From the NCBI GenBank assembly GCA_031315915.1, contig JALDRK010000001.1:246300-310299 (forward strand): a stretch of DNA of 64,000 nt. The letters are read 5' to 3'. The DNA is from Nitrospirales bacterium (GTDB lineage Bacteria > Nitrospirota > Nitrospiria > Nitrospirales > UBA8639). The stretch's first letter is position 1. Every line of letters begins with the position of its first letter. Below the pieces are notes generated by a model that saw only the letters and a list, made by a program, of their open reading frames with translations, made no database searches and was not told the DNA's origin. Of the stretch, positions 40,401 to 49,393 are shown in pieces. The position numbers and the translations under genes were made by a program.

Positions 40401-40623
40401 CCCGGCCGCTATCGCCAGCGGGATCGGCTCAGAAGCTCAAAAACCTTTGGCCCGTGTGGTCGTGGGCGGCATGCTGACCGCCACGTTTCTGATATTGTTC
40501 GTCGTTCCTATTCTGTATCAAATGACCAGCAGACCATCTCAAGCCCAATCCAAAACTTTCGGCAACCCGGAAGAATATGAAGTCTTAGATGAAGAAGCCA
40601 GCCAGACCACCGACCATCGGTAA
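37489..40623 (+). CDS. Heavy-metal efflux RND pump (CusA/CzcA family)
   Basis: 1044-aa inner-membrane proton antiporter with twelve membrane helices and two large periplasmic loops. Family marks: the N-terminal helix and VEVISQKAGWSAEEMERIIT, then TM4 motif GAIDFGIIVDAPLVMVES, which keeps the Asp-Asp-Glu proton-relay residues of HME-RND pumps but has AP where CzcA-type proteins have GA. YRENHERYIPIMFSIRDRD lies in the second loop. Metal specificity (Cu/Ag versus Co/Zn/Cd) cannot be settled by eye. Last gene of the three-gene operon; a strong terminator follows at 40676. Confidence 0.93.
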   Translation: MIARLVELSLVQRALVCALGLLLLFGGLYAFHILDIIAYPDPSPPFVEVISQKAGWSAEEMERIITIPIETALQGIPGLTNVRSLSLFGLSELKVYFEFGTNWYAVRQEVLNRLHTVDLPEGVKPELSPWWAIAEIYRYELVGEDYTLTDLKTIQDWQVRREFKRVPGIIDVTAFGGTTKEYHVDLDPGALITYGVTLPQIKAALANSNANVGGSYLALGPQSYNVRGVGFIDSLDDVANVVVAVKDGTPIFIKNLGKVTIGHAIRLGQVGINEAEDTVEGVILLQRDTQALPTLERVNHKIDELNSKKLPSGVQIKTIYDRTTMINTVIETVVHILINGMVLVLLVLLFFLGHFRTALIVACTIPLALLFTFSAMVIMGQSANLISLGAIDFGIIVDAPLVMVESIFYYLCHHAKPGVTPPQLIARASRHVGRPILFSTVIIVVAFIPLFTMTGVPGKIFAPMSITYGLALAGSLLLACTLAPAMCSFLLNGPMREQEPKLVSILRQRYLTALRWGLHHQKPVLGAVGILLLVTVVALSFMGGEFMPALEEGNIWVRIRMPIDIRFDDAAALASRMRKMFMESPEVATAVSQLGRPDDGTDPESFFNVEYYVSLKPRNEWRHGLTKEVLIEEIEERLETIPGLKINFSQLIQDSVEEAMSGVKSENSIKLYGHNLTELQAIAEKVEGELKNIRGVKELSINRTMGQPNLLIQVDRQACARYGIQVADVNAMVQAAIGGEAVTEVIEGDRRFDLVVRFLPQYRQDENSIGQIQVSSPEGIGIPLKQLATIVRQTGAFMIYRENHERYIPIMFSIRDRDLVSTIQEAQHHLQENIQLPEGFHLEWAGQYDQLVKEQQRLMIVVPLTMILILFLLYLTFGSFRYAFIVLATVPFAMIGGVLSLVLTHTPFSISAAVGFISTLGIAILGGVLIVSSIRELEQKGTSLMEAILSGAELQMRPVLMATLGAALGLVPAAIASGIGSEAQKPLARVVVGGMLTATFLILFVVPILYQMTSRPSQAQSKTFGNPEEYEVLDEEASQTTDHR

Positions 40624-40675
40624 GATGTGCCAAGAAATTCTGTGGCGACTCAAGAGACGTGTGACCTTTCAGAAC

Positions 40676-40705
40676 AAAGGGGCTCCCTGGATTAGGAGCC
40701 CCTTT
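40676..40705. terminator. Bidirectional terminator hairpin between the RND operon and htrA
   Basis: Perfect 11-bp stem AAAGGGGCTCC (40676-40686) / GGAGCCCCTTT (40695-40705) with an 8-nt loop, between converging genes. The A-run on one arm and T-run on the other let it work in both directions. Confidence 0.85.
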
Positions 40706-40736
40706 ACATTGTCAGAAGTACTCTTCGAATATTCGA

Positions 40737-42281
40737 TTACACTTTTACGGTTAAGTACAAGGCTCCTTGCCCCCTATGGATAAAAATCAAAGCGGAAGAC
40801 TGGTTTTTCATGTTGGATGTCACGTTCATGAAATCCTCCTCCGAGCGAACCGGCTTGCGATTGATTTCGCTAATTATATCGCCTTCCGCTAAACCGGCTC
40901 TGGCCGCATAACTTCCCGGTGTGACATTCATCACCGCGACACCATTGACACCCTTATCCACTCCTAGTTGCTCTGCCATACCAGGATTAAGGTTTTGAAC
41001 GGCCACCCCAGCCAACGGTCCTTCACTTTCCACCTGGCCGACCTGTGCCACCTGAGTGGGATTGGCTTGCTCACGAATCGTGGCATTGAGTGTGTGCTTC
41101 TGTCCGTCTCGGATCACGACCATATTGACTTCGGATCCGACGGTAGTCCTGATCACATGATGCTGAAGATTTCTGGGATCCAACACGGGTTTCCCCTGAT
41201 ATTCGATAATCACGTCACCGCGTTGAATCCCTGCCTCATCCGCCGGACTTCCCGGGACGACATTCGTGACCAGCGCCCCTTTGGATTGATCCAATTGAAA
41301 CGAATCGGCAAGATCGGTCGTCACGGCTTGTATACCGACTCCCAAAAATCCCCGAACGACCTTTCCGGTGCTGACCAGGCTCTCATAGACGGGTTTGGCA
41401 AGATTGGTAGGAACCGCAAACCCCACGCCTTGATACCCGCCGGATTGTGAAAAGATCGCCGTATTAATTCCGACAAGTTCTCCTCGCGTATTCACCAACG
41501 CCCCGCCGGAATTCCCGGGATTAATCGCCGCATCGGTCTGAATGAAATCTTCATACTGGGTGATACCCATTCCACCACGACCTAACGCGCTGACAATTCC
41601 GAGTGTGACGGTGGAATTTAATCCGAAGGGATTGCCGACGGCCAGAACATATTCTCCGACTCGGAGCTCAGCCGAGTTTCCCCATGGCACATAAGGCAAG
41701 TCTTTTCCGTCAATCTTGATCACGGCTAAATCGGTTTGGGGATCAAGACCGATCACATTTCCGGTGAATTCCCGATTATCCGGAAGAGTGACCGTAATTT
41801 CCTTGGCTCCATCAACGACATGGTCGTTGGTCAGCACATAACCATCACCGGAAATAATCACACCGGATCCGGCCCCGTGGCCTTCGGGCCCTGGGGGAAC
41901 ACCCCGCCTGTTCGGCATTCTCGGTATTTCCGGCATTCCGGGTATCCCGAAAAATTCTTTTAATTGATCCGACGGAAAACCTGACATGGGTACCGGGGCT
42001 TCCTTGCGAACGGTAATATTCACGACTGCCGGAGTGACAGCCTGGGCGATATCGGCAAATCCTCCCTTGTTAAAATTCGGGGGCTTGCCCAACTCACCGG
42101 CTACCGCCCCTTGAGGTCCGGCTGCTTGAGAGGGACCGGGAGCATGCCAACTTCCAAATGTCAATACGCTGATGACTAAGGCTGCCCCGAGCATTCCCAC
42201 ACCCGTTTGTCGCCAACCGCGTGACAACCATGCGGTTGTCCGTCCATCTTGTCGAACCTGAGAATCATTCTTGTGATTCAT
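40737..42281 (-). CDS. HtrA/DegQ-type periplasmic serine protease
   Basis: Periplasmic quality-control protease/chaperone, 514 aa. The ATG at 42281 is chosen for its AAGGAGG ribosome site; upstream in-frame starts lack one. N-terminal membrane/signal segment at about 25-50. Trypsin-like domain with catalytic His in LTNDHVVDGA, Asp in DPQTDLAVIKI and Ser in NPGNSGGALV, followed by two PDZ domains (DSFQLDQSKGALVTNVVPGS and LGVDKGVNGVAVMNVTPGS). A Gly/Pro-rich loop (FFGIPGMPEIPRMPNRRG) lies before the catalytic core, as in DegP LA-loops. Minus strand, converging with the metal-efflux operon. Confidence 0.94.
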   Translation of the reverse strand: MNHKNDSQVRQDGRTTAWLSRGWRQTGVGMLGAALVISVLTFGSWHAPGPSQAAGPQGAVAGELGKPPNFNKGGFADIAQAVTPAVVNITVRKEAPVPMSGFPSDQLKEFFGIPGMPEIPRMPNRRGVPPGPEGHGAGSGVIISGDGYVLTNDHVVDGAKEITVTLPDNREFTGNVIGLDPQTDLAVIKIDGKDLPYVPWGNSAELRVGEYVLAVGNPFGLNSTVTLGIVSALGRGGMGITQYEDFIQTDAAINPGNSGGALVNTRGELVGINTAIFSQSGGYQGVGFAVPTNLAKPVYESLVSTGKVVRGFLGVGIQAVTTDLADSFQLDQSKGALVTNVVPGSPADEAGIQRGDVIIEYQGKPVLDPRNLQHHVIRTTVGSEVNMVVIRDGQKHTLNATIREQANPTQVAQVGQVESEGPLAGVAVQNLNPGMAEQLGVDKGVNGVAVMNVTPGSYAARAGLAEGDIISEINRKPVRSEEDFMNVTSNMKNQSSALIFIHRGQGALYLTVKV

Positions 42282-42421
42282 ATTTATCCTCCTTGAGATA
42301 ATGAATAAGGTTGCCATGAACACTTCGAGAACAGCTTACTAATCACCCCTTAAGGCGCCATTAAAAAGATATTAAATTTTCTTAAGGAAAAACGAAGGAG
42401 AAACGGGAGACGAAAGAAGAA

Positions 42422-42451
42422 GGGCCGTGGGTCAATCCTGAACCACGGCCC
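42422..42451 (-). terminator. Intrinsic terminator after the CBS-domain gene
   Basis: GGGCCGTGG (42422-42430) pairs with CCACGGCCC (42443-42451). On the minus strand the stem is followed by a T-rich run (TTCTTCTTT). It sits just after the CBS gene stop and upstream of htrA. Confidence 0.75.
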
Positions 42452-42495
42452 CGAGAATTCAAATCGTGAGCTGACTGATGTCGAACAGATCGATC

Positions 42496-43263
42496 TTATT
42501 TGACTCCAGAATAATACCGTAAAATATCGGAAACAGAAATGACGCCTACCAGTTTTCCACTTTCGGCCACAGCCAAATGTCGGGTGGCTTTTTCTTTCAT
42601 GAGGAGCACGGCCTCCACCAGGGCATCACTGGTTTCCAGCGAAATAATCGGTTCTCGCATGCACGTCTTGACGGTCGTTGTCACCGGATCCATTCCTGCG
42701 CCAACCACTTCCCGCGCCAATTCCGTTTCCGTGATATAGCCCACATATTCGTCTCCGCTCTGCACCAACACGGATCCGATCTTCCATTTCTGCATATTTT
42801 GTCCGACTTCACGTAATGTCGTATCCATAGAAACCGCCCTCAGGGATTTCGTCATATATTCCGAAACGCGAGGGCCTTTGGCGTGCCCCTTCCTGGGTTC
42901 CTGGCTTAATGCGGCTCTCCGGGTTTCCAATTCGGTGATGCCACTTTCCAAGACTCGCTGCCGTTGACGGATCGTTTCACGCTGAGAGTTCGAAGCGGTT
43001 TCCTCGGTCCCGGTATCAGGAAGATTCATCAAACCTGCGGCTTCTCCCACTTGCGCATACTCATAGGTGGCCAAGAGGGGCGAAGAACTTCCGAACACAT
43101 CTTCCAAAATATCCTCCATAGCCGAATCAAACGCCAGAAGCACTTCCGCCGAGGGCTCAGACAGTAAAAAATTTTTCAAGACATTCACTTGTTGGCGCAA
43201 TCGAGTAATGTCCTTGTCCAAAGCCCCATCACGATCACTTTTACTAGCAGTCCGGGTTTCCAT
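42496..43263 (-). CDS. CBS-domain protein with N-terminal coiled coil
   Basis: 255 aa, cytosolic. The N-terminal half (1-125) is helical with probable coiled coils (DKDITRLRQQVNVLKNFLLS, RQRVLESGITELETRRAALS). The C-terminal half holds a CBS pair (about 130-253): VSEYMTKSLRAVSMDTTLRE and CMREPIISLETSDALVEAVL, ending GVISVSDILRYYSG. CBS pairs bind adenine nucleotides or Mg2+. Lies downstream of the second MscS-MgtE cassette on the same strand, so it may add another sensor to that system. Partner unknown. Confidence 0.85.
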   Translation of the reverse strand: METRTASKSDRDGALDKDITRLRQQVNVLKNFLLSEPSAEVLLAFDSAMEDILEDVFGSSSPLLATYEYAQVGEAAGLMNLPDTGTEETASNSQRETIRQRQRVLESGITELETRRAALSQEPRKGHAKGPRVSEYMTKSLRAVSMDTTLREVGQNMQKWKIGSVLVQSGDEYVGYITETELAREVVGAGMDPVTTTVKTCMREPIISLETSDALVEAVLLMKEKATRHLAVAESGKLVGVISVSDILRYYSGVK

Positions 43264-43399
43264 GATGCCTCCCTCTATAATAAATTTGTCTGATGGTACT
43301 ACTGCCTCACTATACGAGGCAACCCAAAAAAGCGCCCTGCTAAGGGTCGATCTTCATTGCTAGAAGTTAGGTAAGGTTGGGACTGATCAATATGAACGG

Positions 43400-44734
43400 T
43401 TAGGAAACCAACAGATTCGAAAACATGGTCGCTAACCCCAGAAAGGAAAAGAACCCCACCACATCGGTCACCGTCGTTAAAACAATCGAGGAGGATTGAG
43501 CAGGGTCCTGCTTGAGGGCTTTTAACGCAATAGGAATCACCGCACCGGACAATCCGGCAATGACCATGGAAATAATCATAGAGACACCGATAATCACCGT
43601 CAATCCGAACGAATGACTCCAGATGCCCACAGCCAAGCAGGCCGCAGCGGCCACCGCCAAACCGTTCAAAAAAGCGACATAGACTTCTTTCCCGCATACC
43701 CGTAACCATTGCGCAGGACGGATATCCCGCAAGGCAAGACCGCGAATAACCACGGCTAAAGATTGAGCACCGGTATTGCCAGACTGCCCGGCCACGATTG
43801 GCAGGAGAACGGCTAACGCCGTAAATTGCGCAATGGTGCTTTCGAACATGCCTACCACAAAAGCGGCTAAAAAAGCCGTCACTAGATTGAGCTGTAACCA
43901 GGGTAACCGCTTCCGGACGGAAAACCACACCGGCGATAAGGCCCGCTCATCTTTATTCGCGCCCACCATCGTTTGCAAGTCAGCGGTGGCATCTTCCTGA
44001 CTGGCTTTAATAATATCTTCATTGCGAATGACCCCCAATAGCCGCTGATCCAAATCGACCACAGGAATGGTGAAAAAATGTCGTTCGCCGAACAATTCCA
44101 CAATTTCCTCACGAGACTCCAACGGATGAATCGTGGGAAGATCACGGTTCATCACCGATTGCAATTTTTCATCGGGATCCACCAGCAGAAGATCACGAAC
44201 GGAAAATTTTCCCACCAACTTTTGAAAGCGATCGATCACATACACATCATGAATATCTTTTTGCGCTCGGGATCGCACTTGCAACATGGCCTCCCGGACA
44301 GTGGTGTCTTCCTGCAGCACGAAAAACCTGGGATCCATGATGCTTCCGACCGATTCCGGTGGATACGTCATGTACGAACGGATTTCCTGTGCGTAGCGCT
44401 CGGGAATCCTGAACAGGATCGCTCGTTGCAAATCGGTGTCTAATCGTTGAAATAACGAAGCGGCAAGGGAAGGAGACAGATAGGGAATGACTTGCTTGAG
44501 TAGATCGGAAGGCATCACGGTTAAGATCTCGGCAGCCACCGGTGGAGTAATGCTGGACAAGAGGTTGGCTGCGTTCTTTGCCGTGGTCCCTTGCAAAATC
44601 CGCAAAACATCCTCCACCGGATGTTCCTCCAGGATCATCGCCGCTTCTTCATGATGCATGTGGAAAAAGGCTTCATTCAGCACATGAGACCCGCGACGAC
44701 CGGCCATCGTTCCTGACAAGGATAATTCGCTCAT
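43400..44734 (-). CDS. mgtE: MgtE-family Mg2+ channel/transporter (cassette B, gene 3)
   Basis: 444 aa when started at ATG 44734, which overlaps the preceding stop by 4 bp exactly as in cassette A. Domains: MgtE_N (about 10-130), CBS pair (about 135-260), five membrane helices (about 275-443) with LLPIVAGQSGNTGAQ, RGLALRDIRPAQW and LKQDPAQSSSIVLTTVTDVV. Over the 73 residues from the RKRLPWLQ start of the membrane domain there are only 9 differences from the paralogue at 25494-26798, so the two cassettes arose by duplication of a common unit. Expected Mg2+ importer. Confidence 0.9.
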   Translation of the reverse strand: MSELSLSGTMAGRRGSHVLNEAFFHMHHEEAAMILEEHPVEDVLRILQGTTAKNAANLLSSITPPVAAEILTVMPSDLLKQVIPYLSPSLAASLFQRLDTDLQRAILFRIPERYAQEIRSYMTYPPESVGSIMDPRFFVLQEDTTVREAMLQVRSRAQKDIHDVYVIDRFQKLVGKFSVRDLLLVDPDEKLQSVMNRDLPTIHPLESREEIVELFGERHFFTIPVVDLDQRLLGVIRNEDIIKASQEDATADLQTMVGANKDERALSPVWFSVRKRLPWLQLNLVTAFLAAFVVGMFESTIAQFTALAVLLPIVAGQSGNTGAQSLAVVIRGLALRDIRPAQWLRVCGKEVYVAFLNGLAVAAAACLAVGIWSHSFGLTVIIGVSMIISMVIAGLSGAVIPIALKALKQDPAQSSSIVLTTVTDVVGFFSFLGLATMFSNLLVS

Positions 44735-45573
44735 CGCGATTTGTTCCGTTCGTTGATGGTTTGGGCCACATCGGTCATCAACCGGATTCCGGTGAGGGAA
44801 TAGGCCTCCCATAATTGCATCAAGGAATCACTGACCGATCCGAGAGGAGCCTTTCCACCCACGTCTTTTTCAATTCGACGCAACATCCGATATCGCAACG
44901 CGCCAAAAAACGTCCCCCAGCGATCGACGACCGGAAGCGTATGAAAGCGACTCCATTCAGGGTGTTTGAGAATTTCTTCCAAATTGGCTTCGGCCGACAA
45001 CGTGGTAATCTGTCCCTCCATCAACGTTCCAACCAGGTGATTGGAGGAATCCACCAGAAGCTGTCGCAAGGTAACAACCCCTTCCAGCTTGCTATCCCGA
45101 TCGATGACATAAATGTAGTACATGGCTTTCTGACCATACGTACGTATACGATCAATCGCCTCTTCTACCGGAATATCCGGCGGGAGGGTAAATACTTGCG
45201 GATCGGCCAGACTACCCGCGGTATTCGGCGAATAGCGCAAGGCCCGTCGAAGGGTCGCGCCCGTGGGATCATCCAACCGGCCCAATATTTCCTGTCGCAG
45301 CGGGTCTTCAAATTGTCTGAGTACCCCAATGGCTGACGTGGCATTCATGGAATTTAAGACCCCCGCCCCCACTTTTTCAGGTAATTCCTCGATCACTTTG
45401 GCCGTGGAAACCGGCAGACAATGCTCTAAGACGTTGGCAATTTCTTCCGGAGGCAAAGCCTCCAGCAAATGAGCCGACTCTTCAGGATGGAGAGACTCCA
45501 AATGGCGAGCCGCCTCGACAGGATGAGACTGAAGATACCCAAGGGTTAAGTATTGCTCCAGGTCCATCGTCAC
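44731..45573 (-). CDS. Soluble MgtE-like protein: MgtE N-domain plus CBS pair (cassette B, gene 2)
   Basis: 280 aa, counterpart of the protein at 24634-25497. Helical repeats (ARHLESLHPEESAHLLEALP, EEIANVLEHCLP) are followed by CBS-like motifs (LADPQVFTLPPDIPVEEAID, MYYIYVIDRDSKLEGVVTL). The shared C-terminal tail LMQLWEAYSLTGIRLMTD ends where MgtE would enter the membrane. GTG start at 45573 overlaps the MscS-like stop by 4 bp (ATG 45567 is an alternative). Likely regulatory partner of the adjacent MgtE; no transmembrane segment. Confidence 0.85.
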   Translation of the reverse strand: MTMDLEQYLTLGYLQSHPVEAARHLESLHPEESAHLLEALPPEEIANVLEHCLPVSTAKVIEELPEKVGAGVLNSMNATSAIGVLRQFEDPLRQEILGRLDDPTGATLRRALRYSPNTAGSLADPQVFTLPPDIPVEEAIDRIRTYGQKAMYYIYVIDRDSKLEGVVTLRQLLVDSSNHLVGTLMEGQITTLSAEANLEEILKHPEWSRFHTLPVVDRWGTFFGALRYRMLRRIEKDVGGKAPLGSVSDSLMQLWEAYSLTGIRLMTDVAQTINERNKSR

Positions 45574-46418
45574 CGTTCCGGATGTGTAATGACCGCCGTG
45601 GATTCCGTAAATTGTGAAGCCGGTACCACCACGCGGCCTTCAATCGTTTCCAACACAACCGAAATGGGCGTCACGGCCACGACCGTTCCTTGATTCTCTC
45701 CGATCTTGACGGTCATTCCCACACGCACCACCGATCCCAGATAATGGGCCGCAATCAAATTGGCCACGGCAGTCCGGGAACCCAATCCAAACGAAAGCGC
45801 TGCCCCGCCAATGAGGCCAGCCAGAAGAATCACGATGGTATTGTTCAAGAGGTCCTTATTGATGCCCAGAGCGTCAATGGCCGTGACGACAATGAGCAAC
45901 ACCACCGCCACATACACGGCTTGGGCCACCATAGTCCCATGCGTAATACCGGCGGAACTACAGGTCATCGTGATCAACTCGCGAACGAAATTGGCGGCAA
46001 TCAATCCCAGGATCAACACCAACACCGCGATCCCGATTTTCGGAATATAATAGGCAATGGTAGTCAGAGCATCGGAAACCATCGTCAACTGCAACGTATC
46101 CGAGGCCTTGATGAGGAACACCAGAAAAATGATCCAAAATCCAATCATCCCCAGAATCTCGGAACTTTTTTGTTTGGTTCCGGACCGTTCCAGCAATGTC
46201 TGGATAGCGGTTCGGCTCAGCAGTCGATCAAATCCCATTAACTGCAAAAGCCGTGTCACAAAAATGGAAACGACACGCGCAAGCAGATATCCCAGACCCA
46301 GCAGCATTAACGCCAAAATCACCGTAGGCAAAAACGCCACAATCTGAGTCAGACTGGCGGTCACCGCATCCGTTAATCCTTGGACCCAATCAAACATTGT
46401 CATTTTTTTCTCTTGCAT
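45570..46418 (-). CDS. MscS-like protein with conserved TM-helix repeats (cassette B, gene 1)
   Basis: About 282 aa from ATG 46418 (an ATG at 46403 is an alternative; the frame reaches 46496 only by a TTG). Paralogue of the protein at 23796-24629 with the same order: glycine-rich paired helices (LMLLGLGYLLARVVSIFVTR, LVLILGLIAANFVRELI), pore-like helix (GGAALSFGLGSRTAVANLIA), then a short beta domain (VGMTVKIGENQGTVVAVTP, GRVVVPASQFTES) with no cage domain. Leads the minus-strand cassette and overlaps the MgtE-N/CBS gene by 4 bp. Confidence 0.85.
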   Translation of the reverse strand: MQEKKMTMFDWVQGLTDAVTASLTQIVAFLPTVILALMLLGLGYLLARVVSIFVTRLLQLMGFDRLLSRTAIQTLLERSGTKQKSSEILGMIGFWIIFLVFLIKASDTLQLTMVSDALTTIAYYIPKIGIAVLVLILGLIAANFVRELITMTCSSAGITHGTMVAQAVYVAVVLLIVVTAIDALGINKDLLNNTIVILLAGLIGGAALSFGLGSRTAVANLIAAHYLGSVVRVGMTVKIGENQGTVVAVTPISVVLETIEGRVVVPASQFTESTAVITHPER

Positions 46419-46794
46419 AGGCGGGAGATTCCTCTGTTCTAGAACAGGAAAAACATACAGGCACAACAAGCAGGCCGGGCATGGCCGATCACGCAATAAC
46501 CACGGTGGGGAAAAATAATTTGAAGACGAGTATCGAACACAGGACAGCTAGGATACATGAAGACTCAATATCCCTATTGCACAGGCATTCAAAAAATCCG
46601 AGATCAATTTTCTTGACCAAAATTCAAAAAAGCCCTGAAAATCCATAACGATACATCATAGTCTCCCAAACCTAAACGTGCAACAAAAACCCTTTGATCT
46701 TCAAGGAAAAATTCAAGTTCTTAATCATAGCGGGTAGAAACCTCAGGTAACCGGGGAACGACAAAAATTTCGCTCAATCCGAAGAAAAATATGT
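46419..46794. other. Intergenic region between malQ and cassette B
   Basis: About 375 bp, AT-rich, no gene seen. It must contain the promoter of the minus-strand MscS-MgtE cassette; no clear motif was identified. Confidence 0.45.
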
Positions 46795-49008
46795 CTAAGC
46801 CCGTGCTTGACGAAGGACCTTGGCGAATCGAAGAATGTCGGGACACCGAAGCCAGTCATCAAGAGGCTTCGTTAACTTGATCCGCCATGAGGGATACGCC
46901 GAATCGGGTGCGCCGGGAAGGTTGGGAGTTTCTAATTCGGCCAAGATATCTTCAAGCTGAATCATCAACAATTGACACGGCGTTCTGGCTAAATATTGAT
47001 ACAGAGCCTGAATTTCTACAAGGGAAAGCTTATCAGGATATTCAGAACGAGGAACCAAACCATGGCGCATCAGAGCCTCCCACAATCGACTTCGGTCTTG
47101 ATTCCGCTCCATACGATCCCGCTGAAGATCATCATGATGCGGATAGAGACCGGCTCGTTCTTTCACTTCCATATCCCGACCCGCCCAATACCCGCAAAGA
47201 GTGGGTAAATCATGCGTGGTTGCGGCCACCAGGGCCTGAGAGGGGAACCGGGATGGCTCTTGAAATGCTCCGTGCTCCTGCCGTTCGAAAAATAACAACC
47301 GATACGATAACAATCCGGCTTCATCCAGTTTTTGCCGGATAGCCGGAGTCACCGTACCAAGATCCTCGCCCACCACCATGACCTTGTTTCGAACACTTTC
47401 CAACGCCAACACGGCCAATATCTCATCCACATACGTCCGCACATAGACCCCATCCTGTCCGGTTTTCCCGTCTGGCACCCAGAACATTCGAAATAGACCC
47501 AAGGCATGATCGATGCGCAAAACCCCGGCATGCTGCATATTGTGCCACAAAGTCTCACGCCAGAACCGATAGCCATGCCTGCGCATCAGAAGAGGACTCG
47601 GAGAAAGCAAGCCCCAGCTTTGTCCCAGCAAATTAAACGAATCCGGAGGGGCGCCAACGCTGATTCCTTGGGCCAACTGATCCTGGAACGCCCAGGCATC
47701 GGCACCATCGGGATGGATGCCCACCGGTAGATCATAGTACAGTCCCAGAGCCAGGCCTGATCGTTGGGTCGTCCGGCCCAGCTCTTTCAGTTGCAACTCA
47801 CACAACCATTGCACATAGAGATAAAACTGAACCCGCACGATATGTCGTTCGTGAAAATCCCAAACCGCCTGAGACTCAGGATGATGAAAAGCTTGAGGCC
47901 ATTTCTTCCAAACCGTCCCCTTAAAATACTCATGTAACGCTTGAAATATACAAAATCGGGCTAGCGCCTTACCGCCCTTCTCCACAAATCGGCTAAAGGC
48001 ACGTCCTCGCCTGGTCATCGGCTTGAGATGATTCAGCCGAAACGAGCGATACATAGCCGCAAGAATAGGTAATTTTTGTTGCCACACCTTCTCGTACTGT
48101 ACGAACGAACTCTCTCGAAGAGCCTTGACCGTCTTTTGAAATTTTCCTGAACGGACGTGACGCAGGAGAGAAGCAGAAGCTCGTAGTTCCTCGATTTTTT
48201 TCAGATCCAGGTAGAGAGGATTCCAAAACAGGCGACTCGAAGGAGAGTAAGGACTCGCCAGACCCGGCGTTGCCGCGTGCAAGGGTTGAAGCCCAATCGT
48301 ATCAGCCTTCCATGCCTTTCCTGCTACATAAATAATTTTCCGCAGATCACCAAAATCTCCGCACCCCCAATTATCCCGTGAACGAATACTATAAAGCTGC
48401 AGACCGACTCCCCATCGTTTTTTCGAAGAAGTCGGTTGATAGCACTTCTTTGGAGCAGACACGACAAGGCTGTGCCCTGACAAGATCCGGTCAGCCAGCC
48501 CCACCCGAATATGAAGATCGTAATACCCAAGGGCTGGCTTGTAGGGCAAAAGAACTTCCATCCGGACATAACTCTGTCCTACGATAAGCAATCTTTCGCC
48601 GAATCGACAGGATGATCCTATTTGTCGAAATACTCGAGCCCGGCCCTGCTCGCTGACGAAGCAACACTCCACAGAAATGGATTCGGCGGGGCAATCGAAA
48701 TCCGGCAGATTCAGGAAAAATGTTATCGGCTGACGCGTTTGAGGAAAATACAACAGAACAGGCTCAATCAACTCACCCCATGGCGCTTGCACCGACCGAT
48801 GGAACTCCTTGGAAAAATCCGAATCGGCATTGAGAGACGGATCCAAAGCCTGCAGAACGGGCAACAACGTATCGGGCGTAGCATGACGGACACGTTGCCG
48901 CCCATCTACATATTGCAATTCAACGTGAAATAATTCTGCCACTTTTTGCATATCATCGGAGAGCGAGCCATTCCTGCTCTTCCCATGCGATTCTCCCGAT
49001 AACTTCAT
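46795..49008 (-). CDS. malQ: 4-alpha-glucanotransferase (amylomaltase)
   Basis: GH77 enzyme, 737 aa, which transfers alpha-1,4-glucan segments and releases glucose. N-terminal beta-sandwich extension (to about 190) as in E. coli MalQ-size proteins. The catalytic domain begins GVGLQLYSIRSRDNWGCGDF. Nucleophile Asp in LRIDHALGLFRMFW, acid Glu in VVGEDLGTVTP, third carboxylate in TTHDLPTLCGYW. ATG 49008 is preceded by AAAGGG. It would recycle oligosaccharides made by GlgX and connects to the glucan genes on both sides. Confidence 0.95.
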   Translation of the reverse strand: MKLSGESHGKSRNGSLSDDMQKVAELFHVELQYVDGRQRVRHATPDTLLPVLQALDPSLNADSDFSKEFHRSVQAPWGELIEPVLLYFPQTRQPITFFLNLPDFDCPAESISVECCFVSEQGRARVFRQIGSSCRFGERLLIVGQSYVRMEVLLPYKPALGYYDLHIRVGLADRILSGHSLVVSAPKKCYQPTSSKKRWGVGLQLYSIRSRDNWGCGDFGDLRKIIYVAGKAWKADTIGLQPLHAATPGLASPYSPSSRLFWNPLYLDLKKIEELRASASLLRHVRSGKFQKTVKALRESSFVQYEKVWQQKLPILAAMYRSFRLNHLKPMTRRGRAFSRFVEKGGKALARFCIFQALHEYFKGTVWKKWPQAFHHPESQAVWDFHERHIVRVQFYLYVQWLCELQLKELGRTTQRSGLALGLYYDLPVGIHPDGADAWAFQDQLAQGISVGAPPDSFNLLGQSWGLLSPSPLLMRRHGYRFWRETLWHNMQHAGVLRIDHALGLFRMFWVPDGKTGQDGVYVRTYVDEILAVLALESVRNKVMVVGEDLGTVTPAIRQKLDEAGLLSYRLLFFERQEHGAFQEPSRFPSQALVAATTHDLPTLCGYWAGRDMEVKERAGLYPHHDDLQRDRMERNQDRSRLWEALMRHGLVPRSEYPDKLSLVEIQALYQYLARTPCQLLMIQLEDILAELETPNLPGAPDSAYPSWRIKLTKPLDDWLRCPDILRFAKVLRQARA

Positions 49009-49393
49009 AGAACAGTTGCCCTTTCAATCGCCAATTATTCAAGCATTACTTTAAGTCAGAAGGAATACGGCACACGCAATTCCGCGTTGGCCATACTGGA
49101 AAGCTGATCCTGAAACAGGAGATACCACAGCATATCTGTTGCGGCAAGATATTTTTCAAATGGAATTTTTACGGATTCTGTCCGTCGACACAGCGAGCAA
49201 TTTTTCGACCAATCCATTCCGACAGATCGTATCTTTCCCCTCGCCTGTCTGGTATACGATTGAAAACAAATCGACTCGACCGATACAATGAAATGAAAAT
49301 CCACTCTTAGAGGAAATGATTCACGAGTAAGGACGAGCAGGCGTATTCCCCTATGCGGAGGAATTGATTTACACTTAACACGAAGGAGGCATC
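49009..49393. other. Divergent intergenic region between malQ and the YtxH gene
   Basis: About 385 bp; no gene seen. Presumably contains both divergent promoters. Confidence 0.4.
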
